From Icerya purchasi (Eukaryota > Arthropoda > Insecta > Hemiptera > Monophlebidae): 64,000 nucleotides of DNA. The stretch lies in assembly GCA_039619475.1 (NCBI GenBank), contig CM077115.1:478218400-478282399 (forward strand). The letters are read 5' to 3'. This document shows positions 46,182-57,110 of this stretch, in pieces. Every line of letters starts with the position of its first letter. Positions within the stretch are counted from its first letter, which is position 1. The translations under genes and the position numbers were made by a program. The notes under the pieces are model-generated. The model was not told the DNA's origin, ran no database searches, and worked only from the letters and a program-made list of their open reading frames with translations.

Positions 46182-47495
46182 ATGACAACTCAAACTGGAT
46201 CCGGTTCTGACTACAGACCGGAATCAAACCGTAAAACCTTCTCTGCTATTCTCAAAGTTGATACTTTTCCCTCTAAACATCAGGCTATTATCTTTCCTTA
46301 CATCATCGGAGTCCCGGCAACATACTACGCAAGGAAAGTAGGAGATAAAATCGGTGGAGCAGGTAATATACTTCACTGCATGAAAATTTCAAAAGACCGC
46401 ATCAGAATGTACATCAAAACCAGAGAAATTGCCGAAAAATTCATGAACGACGGTGGCGAAATTGAAGTAGTACACAAACAAATTAAAGCTAGATGGTACA
46501 TCCAAGAACGAAATGATAAAAAAATAATAATCACCAACGTACCTCCACACGTACCACACGAAGAGATAATAAAACTGATGAAATCGCATGGTGTTGCTCC
46601 TCTTTCGCAAATGAAATTTCTCCGACTAACACAAGAAGAAGGACTAACAAACCTCCTCTCTGAGAAACGATTCGTCTACATTCCGCTAGAAATGTCCGAA
46701 AAACTACCTCTCTCGGAAATTATCACATATGATGATGAAAACTACCGGGTATTCTTCAATGATGCCCAAGCGAAATGTTACGTGTGCCATCAATTCGGGC
46801 ATACTTCTCAAAACTGCGAATTCTCCTACAACAATCAAGACGAAAAAGACGAATCACAAACCTTACCCGAAAACAATACAAGCATGGATATCGTTGATGA
46901 AACCAAAGAGATTATAACACCCACAAACCACTCTAAAAAGAGACCACCTCCATCCGATACCACATCGTTAAATAGTTCAGGTAATATCGATAATGAAGTA
47001 AAGGTTATCCCTCAACAACCGACTCCCACAGAGAGTATTGAAAATAAACTAGTAAAATTAAACCATTCCGAATCAGAAATGAATCTACCAATTTCTATTA
47101 CGTCGCCCCAGAAGAAACAGAAAAAAACCAAAAAAATGAAAATTGAAGAGGATCCCACTTCGATAACTGAACTACTCAAACCCATCGAAGAAAACTATAA
47201 ATTGAAAGAGAATGAATATCCTATTTCTTTCGCAAACTTCCGGCTAATGATGGACATGGTCAAAGGCCAAAGAAACCCTCTCGAAACGGTTTTACAGTTC
47301 ACCGAGAATATTGAAGCAGTAATTCAAATTTTGGAACAAAACTACCCGCTCATAAAAACTAGAACAATGAAAACCAGATTCACTAAATTAAGGAAAAAAC
47401 TAATAAACCAACACGTCGATTCAAATAAAGAAGAATTGTCTGATAACAAAACAGATGAATACGGATCTACATACGAGTCAGACACACAAACATAA
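46182..47495 (+). CDS. LINE ORF1 nucleic-acid-binding protein (family B)
   Basis: An uninterrupted 437-codon frame starting at the first ATG after the 5' UTR. Residues about 113-150 (KKIIITNVPPHVPHEE onward) look like an RRM-type fold. Residues 199-212 form one CCHC zinc knuckle, CYVCHQFGHTSQNC (C-x2-C-x4-H-x4-C). The rest is polar and low-complexity, with a Lys-rich patch (KKQKKTKKMK, about residue 310) and a predicted helical C-terminal third. ORF1 proteins of I-clade LINEs coat the element RNA and escort it to the nucleus as a ribonucleoprotein. One knuckle instead of the usual two or three is a mild departure from many I-type ORF1 proteins. Gag-like by analogy, not virus-derived. Confidence 0.9.
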   Translation: MTTQTGSGSDYRPESNRKTFSAILKVDTFPSKHQAIIFPYIIGVPATYYARKVGDKIGGAGNILHCMKISKDRIRMYIKTREIAEKFMNDGGEIEVVHKQIKARWYIQERNDKKIIITNVPPHVPHEEIIKLMKSHGVAPLSQMKFLRLTQEEGLTNLLSEKRFVYIPLEMSEKLPLSEIITYDDENYRVFFNDAQAKCYVCHQFGHTSQNCEFSYNNQDEKDESQTLPENNTSMDIVDETKEIITPTNHSKKRPPPSDTTSLNSSGNIDNEVKVIPQQPTPTESIENKLVKLNHSESEMNLPISITSPQKKQKKTKKMKIEEDPTSITELLKPIEENYKLKENEYPISFANFRLMMDMVKGQRNPLETVLQFTENIEAVIQILEQNYPLIKTRTMKTRFTKLRKKLINQHVDSNKEELSDNKTDEYGSTYESDTQT

Positions 47496-47704
47496 TAAAA
47501 ACAATCTTATCGCAATTAGTAGAGAGCGCATCGATTGTACCGCTTTATTCCGATTTACAGTAGATCATATTGTTAATAGAGTACGCGAAACCGAAAATCA
47601 CATCATCGAATTATCACCATTGTACATATAGTTATATTTTATAGATAAGCTGTAACTTTTATGCTAAATAACGTTTGTAAGTAGATAGATTGTCATACGC
47701 GCGT

Positions 47705-47708
<4 letters not shown>

Positions 47709-47735
<27 letters not shown>

Positions 47736-47776
47736 TGCTCATCGCTTCTAACAATACCCCTAAATTTTAATTTTTC

Positions 47777-47809
<33 letters not shown>

Positions 47810-47817
47810 CAAAAAAC
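47709..47817 (+). promoter_or_regulatory. Two long poly(A) tracts directly before ORF2
   Basis: A27 at 47709-47735 and A29 at 47781-47809, the latter followed by CAAAAAAC and the ORF2 ATG at 47818. Long A-rich leaders can support cap-independent or reinitiating translation in other systems. That role is a guess here. Confidence 0.45.
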
Positions 47818-50800
47818 ATGCAGTTAATTCAATGGAATATAAGTGGCGTAAAAACGCATTTCGGTGAACTAATAACGATACTAGTCAAACACAACCCAAC
47901 AGTAGTTGCTATCCAAGAAACTCGCCTACGACCGCATCACAAATTTAAACTCAAAAATTATAATATATACCGTTTTGATTACCCGGGAGGAGAAATATCC
48001 TGTGGTGGAACCGCCCCGTTGGTAAAAAATACTACAACATCTACCCAGATAAATCTTCAATTAGGAAATTTTCAAGCAATAGCCATCTCTATTGACACAT
48101 CTTACTTTTTTCCCAAGAAACTCACTATTTGTAGTATCTATATCCCTCCCCATCAACAAATAACGGTCGACGAGCTAGAGCGACTATTTAAGCAACTCCC
48201 TTCTCCATATATAGTGTTAGGTGACTTTAACGCACACTCATACACATGGGGATCAAGCTCTTCAAATAATCGCGGAAATATTATCGATAAATTCTTAACA
48301 AAAAATAATACATTTCTTTTAAATAATGGCTCCCACACGCATTTCAACTTATCAAACGGCAATACATCGGCAATCGATCTGTCATTTTCTTCTATAAATA
48401 TAGCACATTTGCTACAATGGTCAGTACAAGATGATTTGTACTTTAGTGATCACTTTCCCATTAGTATTTGCATGCCATTTCAAACCCAAAACCAAACTCC
48501 ACGTAAACAACCCAAATGGCAAATAAATAAAGCAAATTGGAACCTTTATAGAGATTTATTTCAACAATCAGAGTTTTCAAACGAAACTCCTGAATTTTTT
48601 GAGGTGAACGAGGTCGAAACTATTGTCAAAACGTTTACTGATTCCGTTATAAAAACAGCCCAAGATAGCATTCCAAAATCATCCAATAAAACTCCAAAAA
48701 AAAACAGTACCATGGTGGTGCGATGAACTAAAAATAGCAATTAAGGACAGGAAAAAAGCTTTACGTAAAGGTTCCTTCACATCTTTAAATATCCCATATA
48801 TCCAACTGGAAAACAATATTTTAACTAGTACAAATGATATTGTAAACCACCTAGCACAAAATTTTGCGAAAGTTTCCGCGACAAATTCATATCATCCCAC
48901 ATTCCAACATCTCAAATCGTCCATAGAATCAAGTCCATTAAATTTTCAGTCAAATAACTCAGAAGAATACAACGCTGCCTTTTCTATTGAAGAACTTAAC
49001 CAGGTATTAAATCACAACATCAAAAACTACTCTCCCGGGCCAGACGACATCCACCCGTTCATGCTAAAACATCTGTCAGACCAATCGAAAATAAACCTTT
49101 TAAATCTTTACAATAAAATCTGGACGTCTGATTCCTTCCCTTCCTCTTGGAGAACAGCTACAATAATTCCGATCCTGAAACCTGGAAAAAATAACTCCCT
49201 TGCGTCTAGTTATCGTCCAATATCCCTAACACCAGTTCCGTGCAAAATATTAGAAAAAATGGTTAGTAAACGTCTAATCTGGTACATCGACAAAAATAAA
49301 GCGTTAAGCACCTGCCAAAGTGGTTTTAGGAAAAAAAGGTCAACCGTAGATCATCTATTCAGCCTCCAAAACGAAGTCCTGAATGCATTCCACAGCAAAC
49401 AAAGCGTACTGTCTATCTTCTTCGACCTCGAAAAAGCCTATGACAAAGCTTGGCGTTTCAAAATTATTCAAAAACTTCATCTTATTGGAATAAGAGGACA
49501 CCTCGGATTCTTCATTATAAACTTTCTCACTGACCGAACGTTTAGAGTAAGAGTTAATAATACATATTCCCACTTACACACTATTGAAAACGGTGTTCCA
49601 CAAGGATCAGTGTTAAGCACTATCTTATTCATATTACTTATAGACAGCATAAAAGAAATTGTCCCACGTCCAGTGTCACTAAGAATTTTTGCCGACGACA
49701 TAAACATCTCAATATGTACAAATAACTTAAACATTGCTCAAAAAGTTATACAAGACACCTTAGATCTCCTCCAAAAATGGGCGGATATAAATGGATTAGT
49801 CTTCTCAGAATCTAAAACCCACTGTGTTTTATTTACTAGAAAGTATAAATCCCAAAAACCAACTCTTAAATTCAATGGACGTACTCTCGAAGTCAAACCA
49901 TGTACTAAATTTCTTGGGCTAACCTTTGACAGTAAATTATCTTGGACTCTTCACTATCTAGGACTTAAAAAAGACTTAATGAAAACCCTCAATATAATTA
50001 AAACTATTAATAAGCCCAAATACGATCCATCCAGAAAATTACTAATGCAATTATATAGATCTCTCATTCGGAGTAAAATCGAATATGGATATCCAGCTCT
50101 CAATAACGTATCCGACAAAACCTTGGCCATCATAAAACCAATACAAAACGCAGCCATACGAATGTGTATTGGAGCTTTACGATCCTCACCAATAGATAGT
50201 ATTTTCTGCGAAGCAGCTGAACTTCCCCCACAATTTAGGAAAAATTTGATCACAAACAGGTTCCTCCTATCTGCTATAACTAACCCAACAAATCCAATAC
50301 AAAACTTGATAAATTCGTACAATAAAAACCCTTCGCGGCAGGCTGAAAAACCAATCACCGATTTTCTGTCTTTTCTAAAAAATAATGAGCTCAATTTTTC
50401 AAACCTGAACCAAGAATATCCAAAATTTCCATTCTGGTTATTACAAACCCCAGACATAGATTTTTCTTTAATAAACTACAGTAAATCCGAAGTCCCACAC
50501 TATATAATTAAAAATCGTTATCACGAAAAAATTACTAATTTTCCAAATTATGTGCCATGTTTTACAGATGGGTCAAAAATCGGAAATCAATATACTGGAT
50601 ATGCTTTTTCTATCAATGGAGAGGTTAAAAACTTCAAACTTCATAAATGCTCTTCTAACTATACAGCTGAATTAATAGCAATTTTTCACTGTTTGAAAAG
50701 CATAAAAACGAAAGGAAAAAGCAAAAATTACCTAATCCAAAGCGACTCAGTATGCTCACTAACATCTATTCTGAACATTTTTTCAACAGACAAATTTGTC

Positions 50801-51361
50801 CAAGATATTCACCAACAACTAAACAAGCTAAAATCTCGAAATATTAATATCAAATTAATGTATATACCTAGTCATATCGGAATCCAGGGAAACGAAATAG
50901 TAGATAACCTGGCCAAAACCGCCTCTACACCCTCTCCTGTAATCTCCACCACAGCCATGGACATCAAACATTTACTAAATCAAACCGAAATATCAAATTG
51001 GCAAACATCATGGAACACAAAATCCCATAACAAATTATTTCAACACAAAAAATCCGTACAACCTTGGAAAAACCTCTCCCAACTAAATCGTCAAGAAGAA
51101 TTAATAATCACCAGGCTTAGAATTGGACATACGAAACTAACCCATAATTACCTCTTCCAAAAAGTCGATAAACCCCCTTGTCAGTTCTGCAACTCCACCC
51201 CCATCACAGTCAAACACCTTCTTTACGAATGCCCTAACATTAATCAAATGCGTCTAGAACTAAAAATCCCTTTAAATAATACAACCATCCCTGACGACCA
51301 AGACGAAATTAAAAAAATTCTTACCCTGATTAGAAAACTAAACTTAACAACCAGCATTTAA
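47818..51361 (+). pseudogene. LINE ORF2: endonuclease, reverse transcriptase, RNase H (one frameshift)
   Basis: Endonuclease: MQLIQWNISGVKTHF, AIQETRLRP, VLGDFNAHSYTWGS, SAIDLSF and SDHFPI. At an A9 run (48696-48704) the frame shifts by +1. In the other frame the protein continues VPWWCDELKIAIKDRKKALR without a stop to 51361. Reverse transcriptase: SIFFDLEKAYDKAWR (A), NGVPQGSVLSTILF (B) and LRIFADDINIS (C). RNase H: CFTDGSKIGNQ, AELIAIFHCL, LIQSDSVCSL and YIPSHIGIQGNEIVDNLAK. The terminal cysteine motif is CQFCNSTPITVKHLLYEC. The linker between RKKALRK and the segment before SPGPDDIHPF is shorter than usual, which suggests a small in-frame deletion. Apart from these two features all catalytic residues are present. 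Confidence 0.9.
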
Positions 51362-51450
51362 AATACCTACCTGACACTGGGTGTAATAATCATAGCAATT
51401 AAAAACACCTAGTATAAAAAAAAAATAATAATAAAAAAAAAAAAAAAAAA

Positions 51451-51462
51451 GATATTTTGTCC
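51451..51462 (+). repeat. Right target-site duplication of the full-length LINE (family B)
   Basis: Second copy of GATATTTTGTCC. Confidence 0.85.
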
Positions 51463-52925
51463 AAATTCACTTGCTCACTCAGTACGGAGAAATGAAAAAT
51501 TTGTAAAATATAATCAAATGAATTGATTTTACAATTAACCAATTAGGCCATCGGCGAGGAGGAGTGGTAGATCTTATTTTATCGAAAATAAACTTTACGA
51601 AAAATATATAAAACACTTTTTATAAAATAATATTAACATATTTAATAATGTGATCATCAGCTTCGAAAATCAGATATATTATAGTATTATTTTGTAAAAA
51701 TGAACGGAAATAATGCGTGAAATAAATTTTAACAATAAGATCTTCTTAATTGTATTTTATGATCTGAAACGATTTTTTGGTCAGTTGAAACTTTTCGGTA
51801 TAAATACCGATATGATATTTAAATGACCGTGTCGGGCAATTAAAACACTTCCCGAACTATGCCTTGAAAATTTGGTTCCGAACGAGATTACATCACACGG
51901 CTTCCATTTTGACGGGCGAAAAAAAATTACACTCTAGCTGCTACAACTGCTAGCGACAATACTGTTTTGACTACTATTGTAAAAACTTAATCCGTAACTT
52001 TATCGCTCGATATGACCAATGGCGGTGGATCATGCTATTCTCCTCCATCCCTCTGGTGATGTATTAACTATTTTTACATAGTACGATGTTTAAAATCTGC
52101 ACGCGGACGAATTCGACGAATAATCGAACGTCGTGAAATCCGAAAACGCAAAGATGATCTTAACGAGAAACGAACGAAAAATTCGGCTATTCCGAAAAAG
52201 ACATGTAGCCGGACAATTTTGAACAGAACACGATCAAAATACGAATGGCGGTCCTTTTTTACTTCACATCCGATAAGTATACATTGTAATTATAATAATA
52301 TTAATTAAAATTTGAAAACGAGATGGGCCGTAATTGTACCGACTACGACGTTGCAAGCAATATCGTATAGTAGGAGTTCAGTAACTCGCCGCTCCGTAGA
52401 TGCTGGCTAAACCAGTTTTTGGCTAATTGTTAAGTTCCAGTCGAAAGAAGCGTCGGAACAGAAAATTTTCAGACGTGCTGATAATAAAAAAAGTTGATGA
52501 CAACGCGAAGGATTACAGAAATGAAATTTTCCGCGCGCTGGAAAACCGTCAGCCTGTGCCTTAACTCGTCATCTCCTTTCACGTCTAGTAGTAGTCGCCC
52601 ATCTCAGTAATGAGTAAAGCTGAATCCGAACTTTGACGTCATTTGTTAACATTGCTGTTTAGATTCGGAGCGATTTCGCTGTCTGTCTCCGAGGTATTGC
52701 TTTCGGTTGATCTTAAAAGCGTTTGCAAAGATAAATTCCGATCCGAAATACAAAGAAAGCCTTATAATATCACGTTCAAACTTTCCTTCCGAAAACTGTA
52801 AAGTTTGCCTTTTTGAGTTCGGCAGGCTTAAAGTTTTTCGAAAATAGAAATATTTCCCTGTTTTAACTTTATGTCGTCAACGTTGCTGACTTTAACGGTC
52901 AAAATCCTTACTTAATCAAGTCAAA
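51463..52925. other. Non-coding stretch
   Basis: No gene or element was recognised. Sequence composition is ordinary for the window. Confidence 0.4.
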
Positions 52926-53600
52926 AGAGGTGTACAAGGTCTGACTATTAAGTAATGAGACTGATTTTTTTCCTACGCTTCTAGTAACACTGCGACTTCA
53001 AAATTGCTACGCGACAGCTTGTCTTCCCTGCCCTATCGATAGATGTGTTTGCGACCCTCGTGCCATCATTAGTTCCCTAGCTCAGTAGTGTTTTATACAA
53101 GTTCGTTCGTGGTGCTCGTCACGAAAATGGAAAAGCGAAATTTCGAGAAACGCGTCGCAATTAAATTTTCTGTTAAACTAGGCGATTCGGCGACCGAAAC
53201 GAAATGTAAATTGCTAAAAGTGTATGGTAGGGACTCTGCGAGTCGTGCGATAGTGTTTCGTTGGCATAAAGAAAGATCATGCTCATCTGATTTTTCGGCA
53301 TCCGCGGCATGGTCCATAAGGAGTTCGTTCCAGCTGGACAGACTACTGTTAATCAAGTCTACTACCGAAAAGTACTAGGAAGATTTCGAAAAATAGTGCG
53401 TCCAGATCTGCAAAAACGCGGATGCTTCTTGCCTTACCGCAGCGTGTTCAGTGTTACTGAACCTCTCTAAAGGGATTGCAGTGTTGTCGCAGCGCCCGTA
53501 TTCGTCTGATCTGTCACCACGTGACTTCTTTCTATTCCCCAAGGTCAAACAAGTAGTAAAATGTATGCATTTTGAGTCCATTATTTCACGCACGCGCACA
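52926..53600 (+). mobile_element. Mariner transposon, internally deleted
   Basis: The left end GTACAAGGTCTGACTATTAAG followed by TAATGAGACTG has the form of a mariner terminal repeat. The transposase starts at the ATG at 53127 (MEKRNFEKRVAIKF) with the HTH region SRAIVFRWHKE. Another frame then gives FFGIRGMVHKEFVPAGQT and VNQVYYRKVL. After another break, NADASCLTAA and LSQRPYSSDLSPRDFFLFPK match the PYSPDLSPCDFFLFPK block. The segment between the HTH and FFGIRG, including the first catalytic Asp, is missing. The right terminal repeat was not seen; the family-like sequence stops near 53600. Confidence 0.8.
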
Positions 53601-54155
53601 TTCTCGCTCGCGCCACATTTTCGACATTTCCTATATTTATATATTTTATTTTATTTTATTTTATTTACTTACATTCTGTATAATATAACGTGTCCATTAC
53701 CGACTGTAATAGACACATTACAACACATAACAACAGGAGAAACATTTGAAATAGGAACTGATTGAAAACGATCAGAAGTTGCAAACATACTTCTATGGCG
53801 AATTAGAATCGAGCGCACACACTATTATTTGCTGAATAGTGTTCTCCCTATCGTACGCACTAACTGGTTAAGTTCAGAACTAAAAGCTTAATTAGATGTA
53901 TCCAATACAATACATTATCGCAGTTCGAGTTACTGAATATATTAGGAAAAACAACAGTGGATAATAAATAATCCGCAGATAACTACTTATCAGCGGACGG
54001 TTCTTACGAGGTACCAAGCTATATGAATTTAATACTACCATACTAAGTAATATTTATAAATAATCTACACCTAAATTAACCGAGTATAATCAATATTATT
54101 GTTATGTAATCAATTATACAGAGATTACAGCCATTAGGCGTTAAATACCTCCAAC
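53601..54155. other. Non-coding stretch
   Basis: A (TTTTA)n run near 53640-53666. Otherwise nothing recognised. Confidence 0.4.

Positions 54156-54156
<1 letters not shown>

Positions 54157-54233
<77 letters not shown>
54157..54233. repeat. (CA)n-(TA)n compound microsatellite
   Basis: About 25 CA units followed by about 9 TA units. Confidence 0.97.
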
Positions 54234-54235
<2 letters not shown>

Positions 54236-54724
54236 GTTAGTTTTAACTGTACATTTCACTAAATATACTTTTCACTGTTATTAGTGATTTGTAAAAAATT
54301 TAATATATGAAAAACATATTTCGTATATATTTTAATTTTTATTTAAAAAATTAAGATTTATATTTATTTTTTTCTATATTTTTGTGATTTTTTAAAACTG
54401 AGAACAAGAAACCTATGATCACATTATGATGGATATAAATCGCTAATATAAAAAGGATAACTAATATAAATTAATTTTAATATTCATATTTTTTAATAGC
54501 CATTTAAACATTTTAATTAATAAAAACTTATAATATTCTAAGCAGTATAAGTAAAATACACTTAATGATTCAAAGCATTAAAAAAAGATGCTAAATATTA
54601 TTTTTTAATTTAATAATTTTTTTGGCAATTTTCTATATTATTTATTTTAACTTCACATTTTTAATTTTTAAGCTTGCTGGTGGTTTATAGCAAAATGTAT
54701 ATGTTGATTAAACTAAGTTTATGA
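54234..54724. other. AT-rich non-coding stretch
   Basis: Very AT-rich, with no open frame or element identified. Confidence 0.45.
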
Positions 54725-54980
54725 ATAATTACTAAATAATGAATAACGAATAATGGTTAATGATTGACAAATAATGATTAATGTATGATTGAAGAATAAT
54801 GATTAACGTATGATTAACAAATAATGATTAACGTATTATTGACGAATAATAACTAACCATGATTGACGAATAACAAATAATTAATAACGAATAAATTAAT
54901 TATTATTTATTTGTGCGTTATTCAAATAATTTATTCGTTATTCGTTATCCGGTTATTCGAATAGCAAATGCCCAACTCTG
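54725..54980 (-). repeat. Subrepeat array ending in a hAT-like terminus
   Basis: Variants of GATTGACGAATAATGATTAAC recur about every 25 bases from 54760 to 54870. Then come inverted ATTCGTTATTCGTTAT units. Read in reverse from about 54980, the array begins CAGAGTTGGGCATTTGCTAT, resembling the CAG.G.TGGGCA ends of many hAT transposons. The opposite end was not found, so this may be one end of a non-autonomous hAT element. Confidence 0.45.
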
Positions 54981-55105
54981 ATAAAAAAAAAAAAAAAAAA
55001 GAAAAAAAGATGTATGTATGTATATATGCATGTATGTATATATGTATGTATGTATATATGTATGTATGTATATATGTATGTATGTATATATGTGTGTGTG
55101 TGTAA
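54981..55105. repeat. Poly(A) run and (TGTATGTATGTATATA)n tandem repeat
   Basis: A18 near 54983-55000, then about five units of a 16-base TGTATGTATGTATATA-type repeat, and finally TG dinucleotides to 55105. Confidence 0.9.
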
Positions 55106-55114
55106 TGGAACTGA

Positions 55115-56960
55115 TAAAGCTATTAACACAGATATACCGTTTCATGCAAGGATTGATGAAAAATGGAATTACATCAAACGGAAAATAATTTAAATTGCAG
55201 CAGAACAAATAGGTAAAGAAGAAAAAACAATTAATGGAATTAAGAAGAATGGCAAGTTAAACAATAACCAGCAAGAATATAAGAAATATAGAAATATGGT
55301 AAGAGAAATTCGAAAAGCTAAGGAAAAATGGATTGGGGAATTCTATGAAACTATAGATGATAATATGAAAAATGGAAATACAGAAAATGACTATAATGAT
55401 ATAAAAAGACACTTCTCAGGTAAAAGGAAGAAATTAAGGATTTTAAGAGACCTAAACGACAAGTTGTTAGTTGGTAGTAGTAAGGATATTTAAAACAGAT
55501 GGAAATAATACATTGAAGAGCTATACAACGGTAATCCAACTGATGATTCAATTTTGAAAGAAGAAGCCGAATTATAAGAACAAGAAAAGGATCCGCTTGT
55601 GTATTAAAAAGTGAATTCGAAAGAGCTTTAAATAAATCGAAAGCTAATAAAACGATAGGAACTGATCAAATTCCTGGAGAACTGCTTAAAATATTAGACG
55701 ACAAAAATAAAAACATAATATTTAATTTAATAAATGAAATATATATGAAAGGAATAATTCCAAATGATTTCGAGCAGGGTCTGTTGATCTACATACCAAA
55801 AAAAACATTATGCTCAAGAATGTAAAGACCATAGAACATTGAATATATTACCTCATGTTCTCAAAATTTGAACGAGGATCATATATCATTGAATAGAATT
55901 CAAAGTTGAAAACAATCTCAAGAATGACCAGATTGGTTTCAGGAGGAACAAAGACGTTAAGGAAGCTGCACTTTCCCTACGTTTGATCACTGAAAATACT
56001 ATGAAAATAGGAAAAGCGGTTTACATCGCTTTTGTAGATATAGATAAAAGTATTCGACTATGTAGACTGGAATATACTATTCAGCTCATTGAAGAAACAA
56101 GGCATGACTACAGAGGTCTACTCTTTCAACTGTACAGGGGAATCAATCAGTGATTATAAGTGGAGAAAAAACAAAGATAGGTAAACGTCAAAAGTGTAAT
56201 CTTTCACCGATTCTTTTTAACAGCTATATTGAGGAGGCAATGGAATATTATTGAGAAAAGAATAATAACGGAATAAATATAAATGGTAAAATATATAATA
56301 CAATAAAATGTGCCGACGATATAGCGAATAGTAGCGGAAACCGAGAAAGGACTGCAGGAATCTTTAAATGTTTTAAGGAAAGTTCTACAAGAAAAATGCA
56401 AATGAACATAAGTACCAAAAAGACCAAGGTCATGGCATGCGCACAAAATGCGGAAAACAAAGTATAAATATTTTCTTGCATCGGCAGAGAATATATCAAG
56501 TAACTGAGTTCCTCCGCTTAGGAAGTATTATAATATCAGCAGACGGTCGAAAAACGAAGGACAATAGGAGAAGAATTCTCGCTAAAAGCGCCTTTCCCGA
56601 AGAAACCTGTCGTTGCATCAAAAAACCTTATCAGTTAATACCAGAAAGCTTTTTATAAAAGAGGGCTTCATCTGGAGTGTGGCGCTATATGGAACAGAGA
56701 CACACGTTCAAAATGTAGTGTTGGCGTCTGATTTTAAAGATACCTTGGACGAGTGAAACTATTAATGACGAAGTTTTGCATAAGATAAATGAACAACGCG
56801 AAGTCTACGATCAGCATGAGAAGAAATAAAATGGTTGGATATCTGATCAAACACATTCGTAATGGATGACAACATTAATTGAAGGAATGATGAACGGAAA
56901 AAGAAGTAAAGGCAGACTAAGTTATATCATACCTACTACCCGAGGAGAGAAAGAAGTATG
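55115..56960 (+). pseudogene. Decayed RTE-like LINE (linker, reverse transcriptase, C-terminus)
   Basis: Parallel to the element at 8105-11618 but divergent. In order: REIRKAKEKWIGEFYETID (linker; compare NKAREEWIMEKCKDID), IGTDQIPGELLKILDD, GIIPNDFEQGLLIYIPKKT, IEEAMEYY, EFLRLGSIIISADGRKTKD (compare EYLGSLITKDGRSER) and FIWSVALYGTETH (compare FIWSVALYGCET). Many frameshifts and stops separate these. The endonuclease is absent and the copy is 5'-truncated near 55115. It likely represents an older subfamily of the same clade. Confidence 0.8.
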
Positions 56961-57096
56961 TATGTGATATGTGATATTAACGAGTACAATTCAAAGCTTA
57001 TAAGTCAAAACGTTCTTGAGTCATTACTTATTTTGATATTCTTAGCTTTTACTGAACCATAAGGATTCCACAGATTATATATGTATATTCGTAGAG

Positions 57097-57110
57097 AATA
57101 GTAAAAATTA
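57097..57110 (+). repeat. Left target-site duplication of the 57-58 kb LINE
   Basis: AATAGTAAAAATTA occurs here and at 58153-58166, bracketing the truncated LINE. Confidence 0.7.

Larger units (their letters stand above)
45920..51450 (+). mobile_element. Full-length two-ORF I-clade LINE (family B)
   Basis: Layout: 5' UTR of about 260 bases, ORF1 (46182-47495), a 320-base spacer with two long A tracts, ORF2 (47818-51361), a short 3' UTR and a poly(A)-rich tail (about 51417-51450). Identical 12-bp duplications flank it. The order ORF1 with zinc knuckle, then ORF2 with endonuclease, reverse transcriptase and RNase H, is the I-clade architecture. With both borders intact and only one clear frameshift, it is the youngest-looking element in the window. 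It is a different family from the A copies. Confidence 0.92.
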
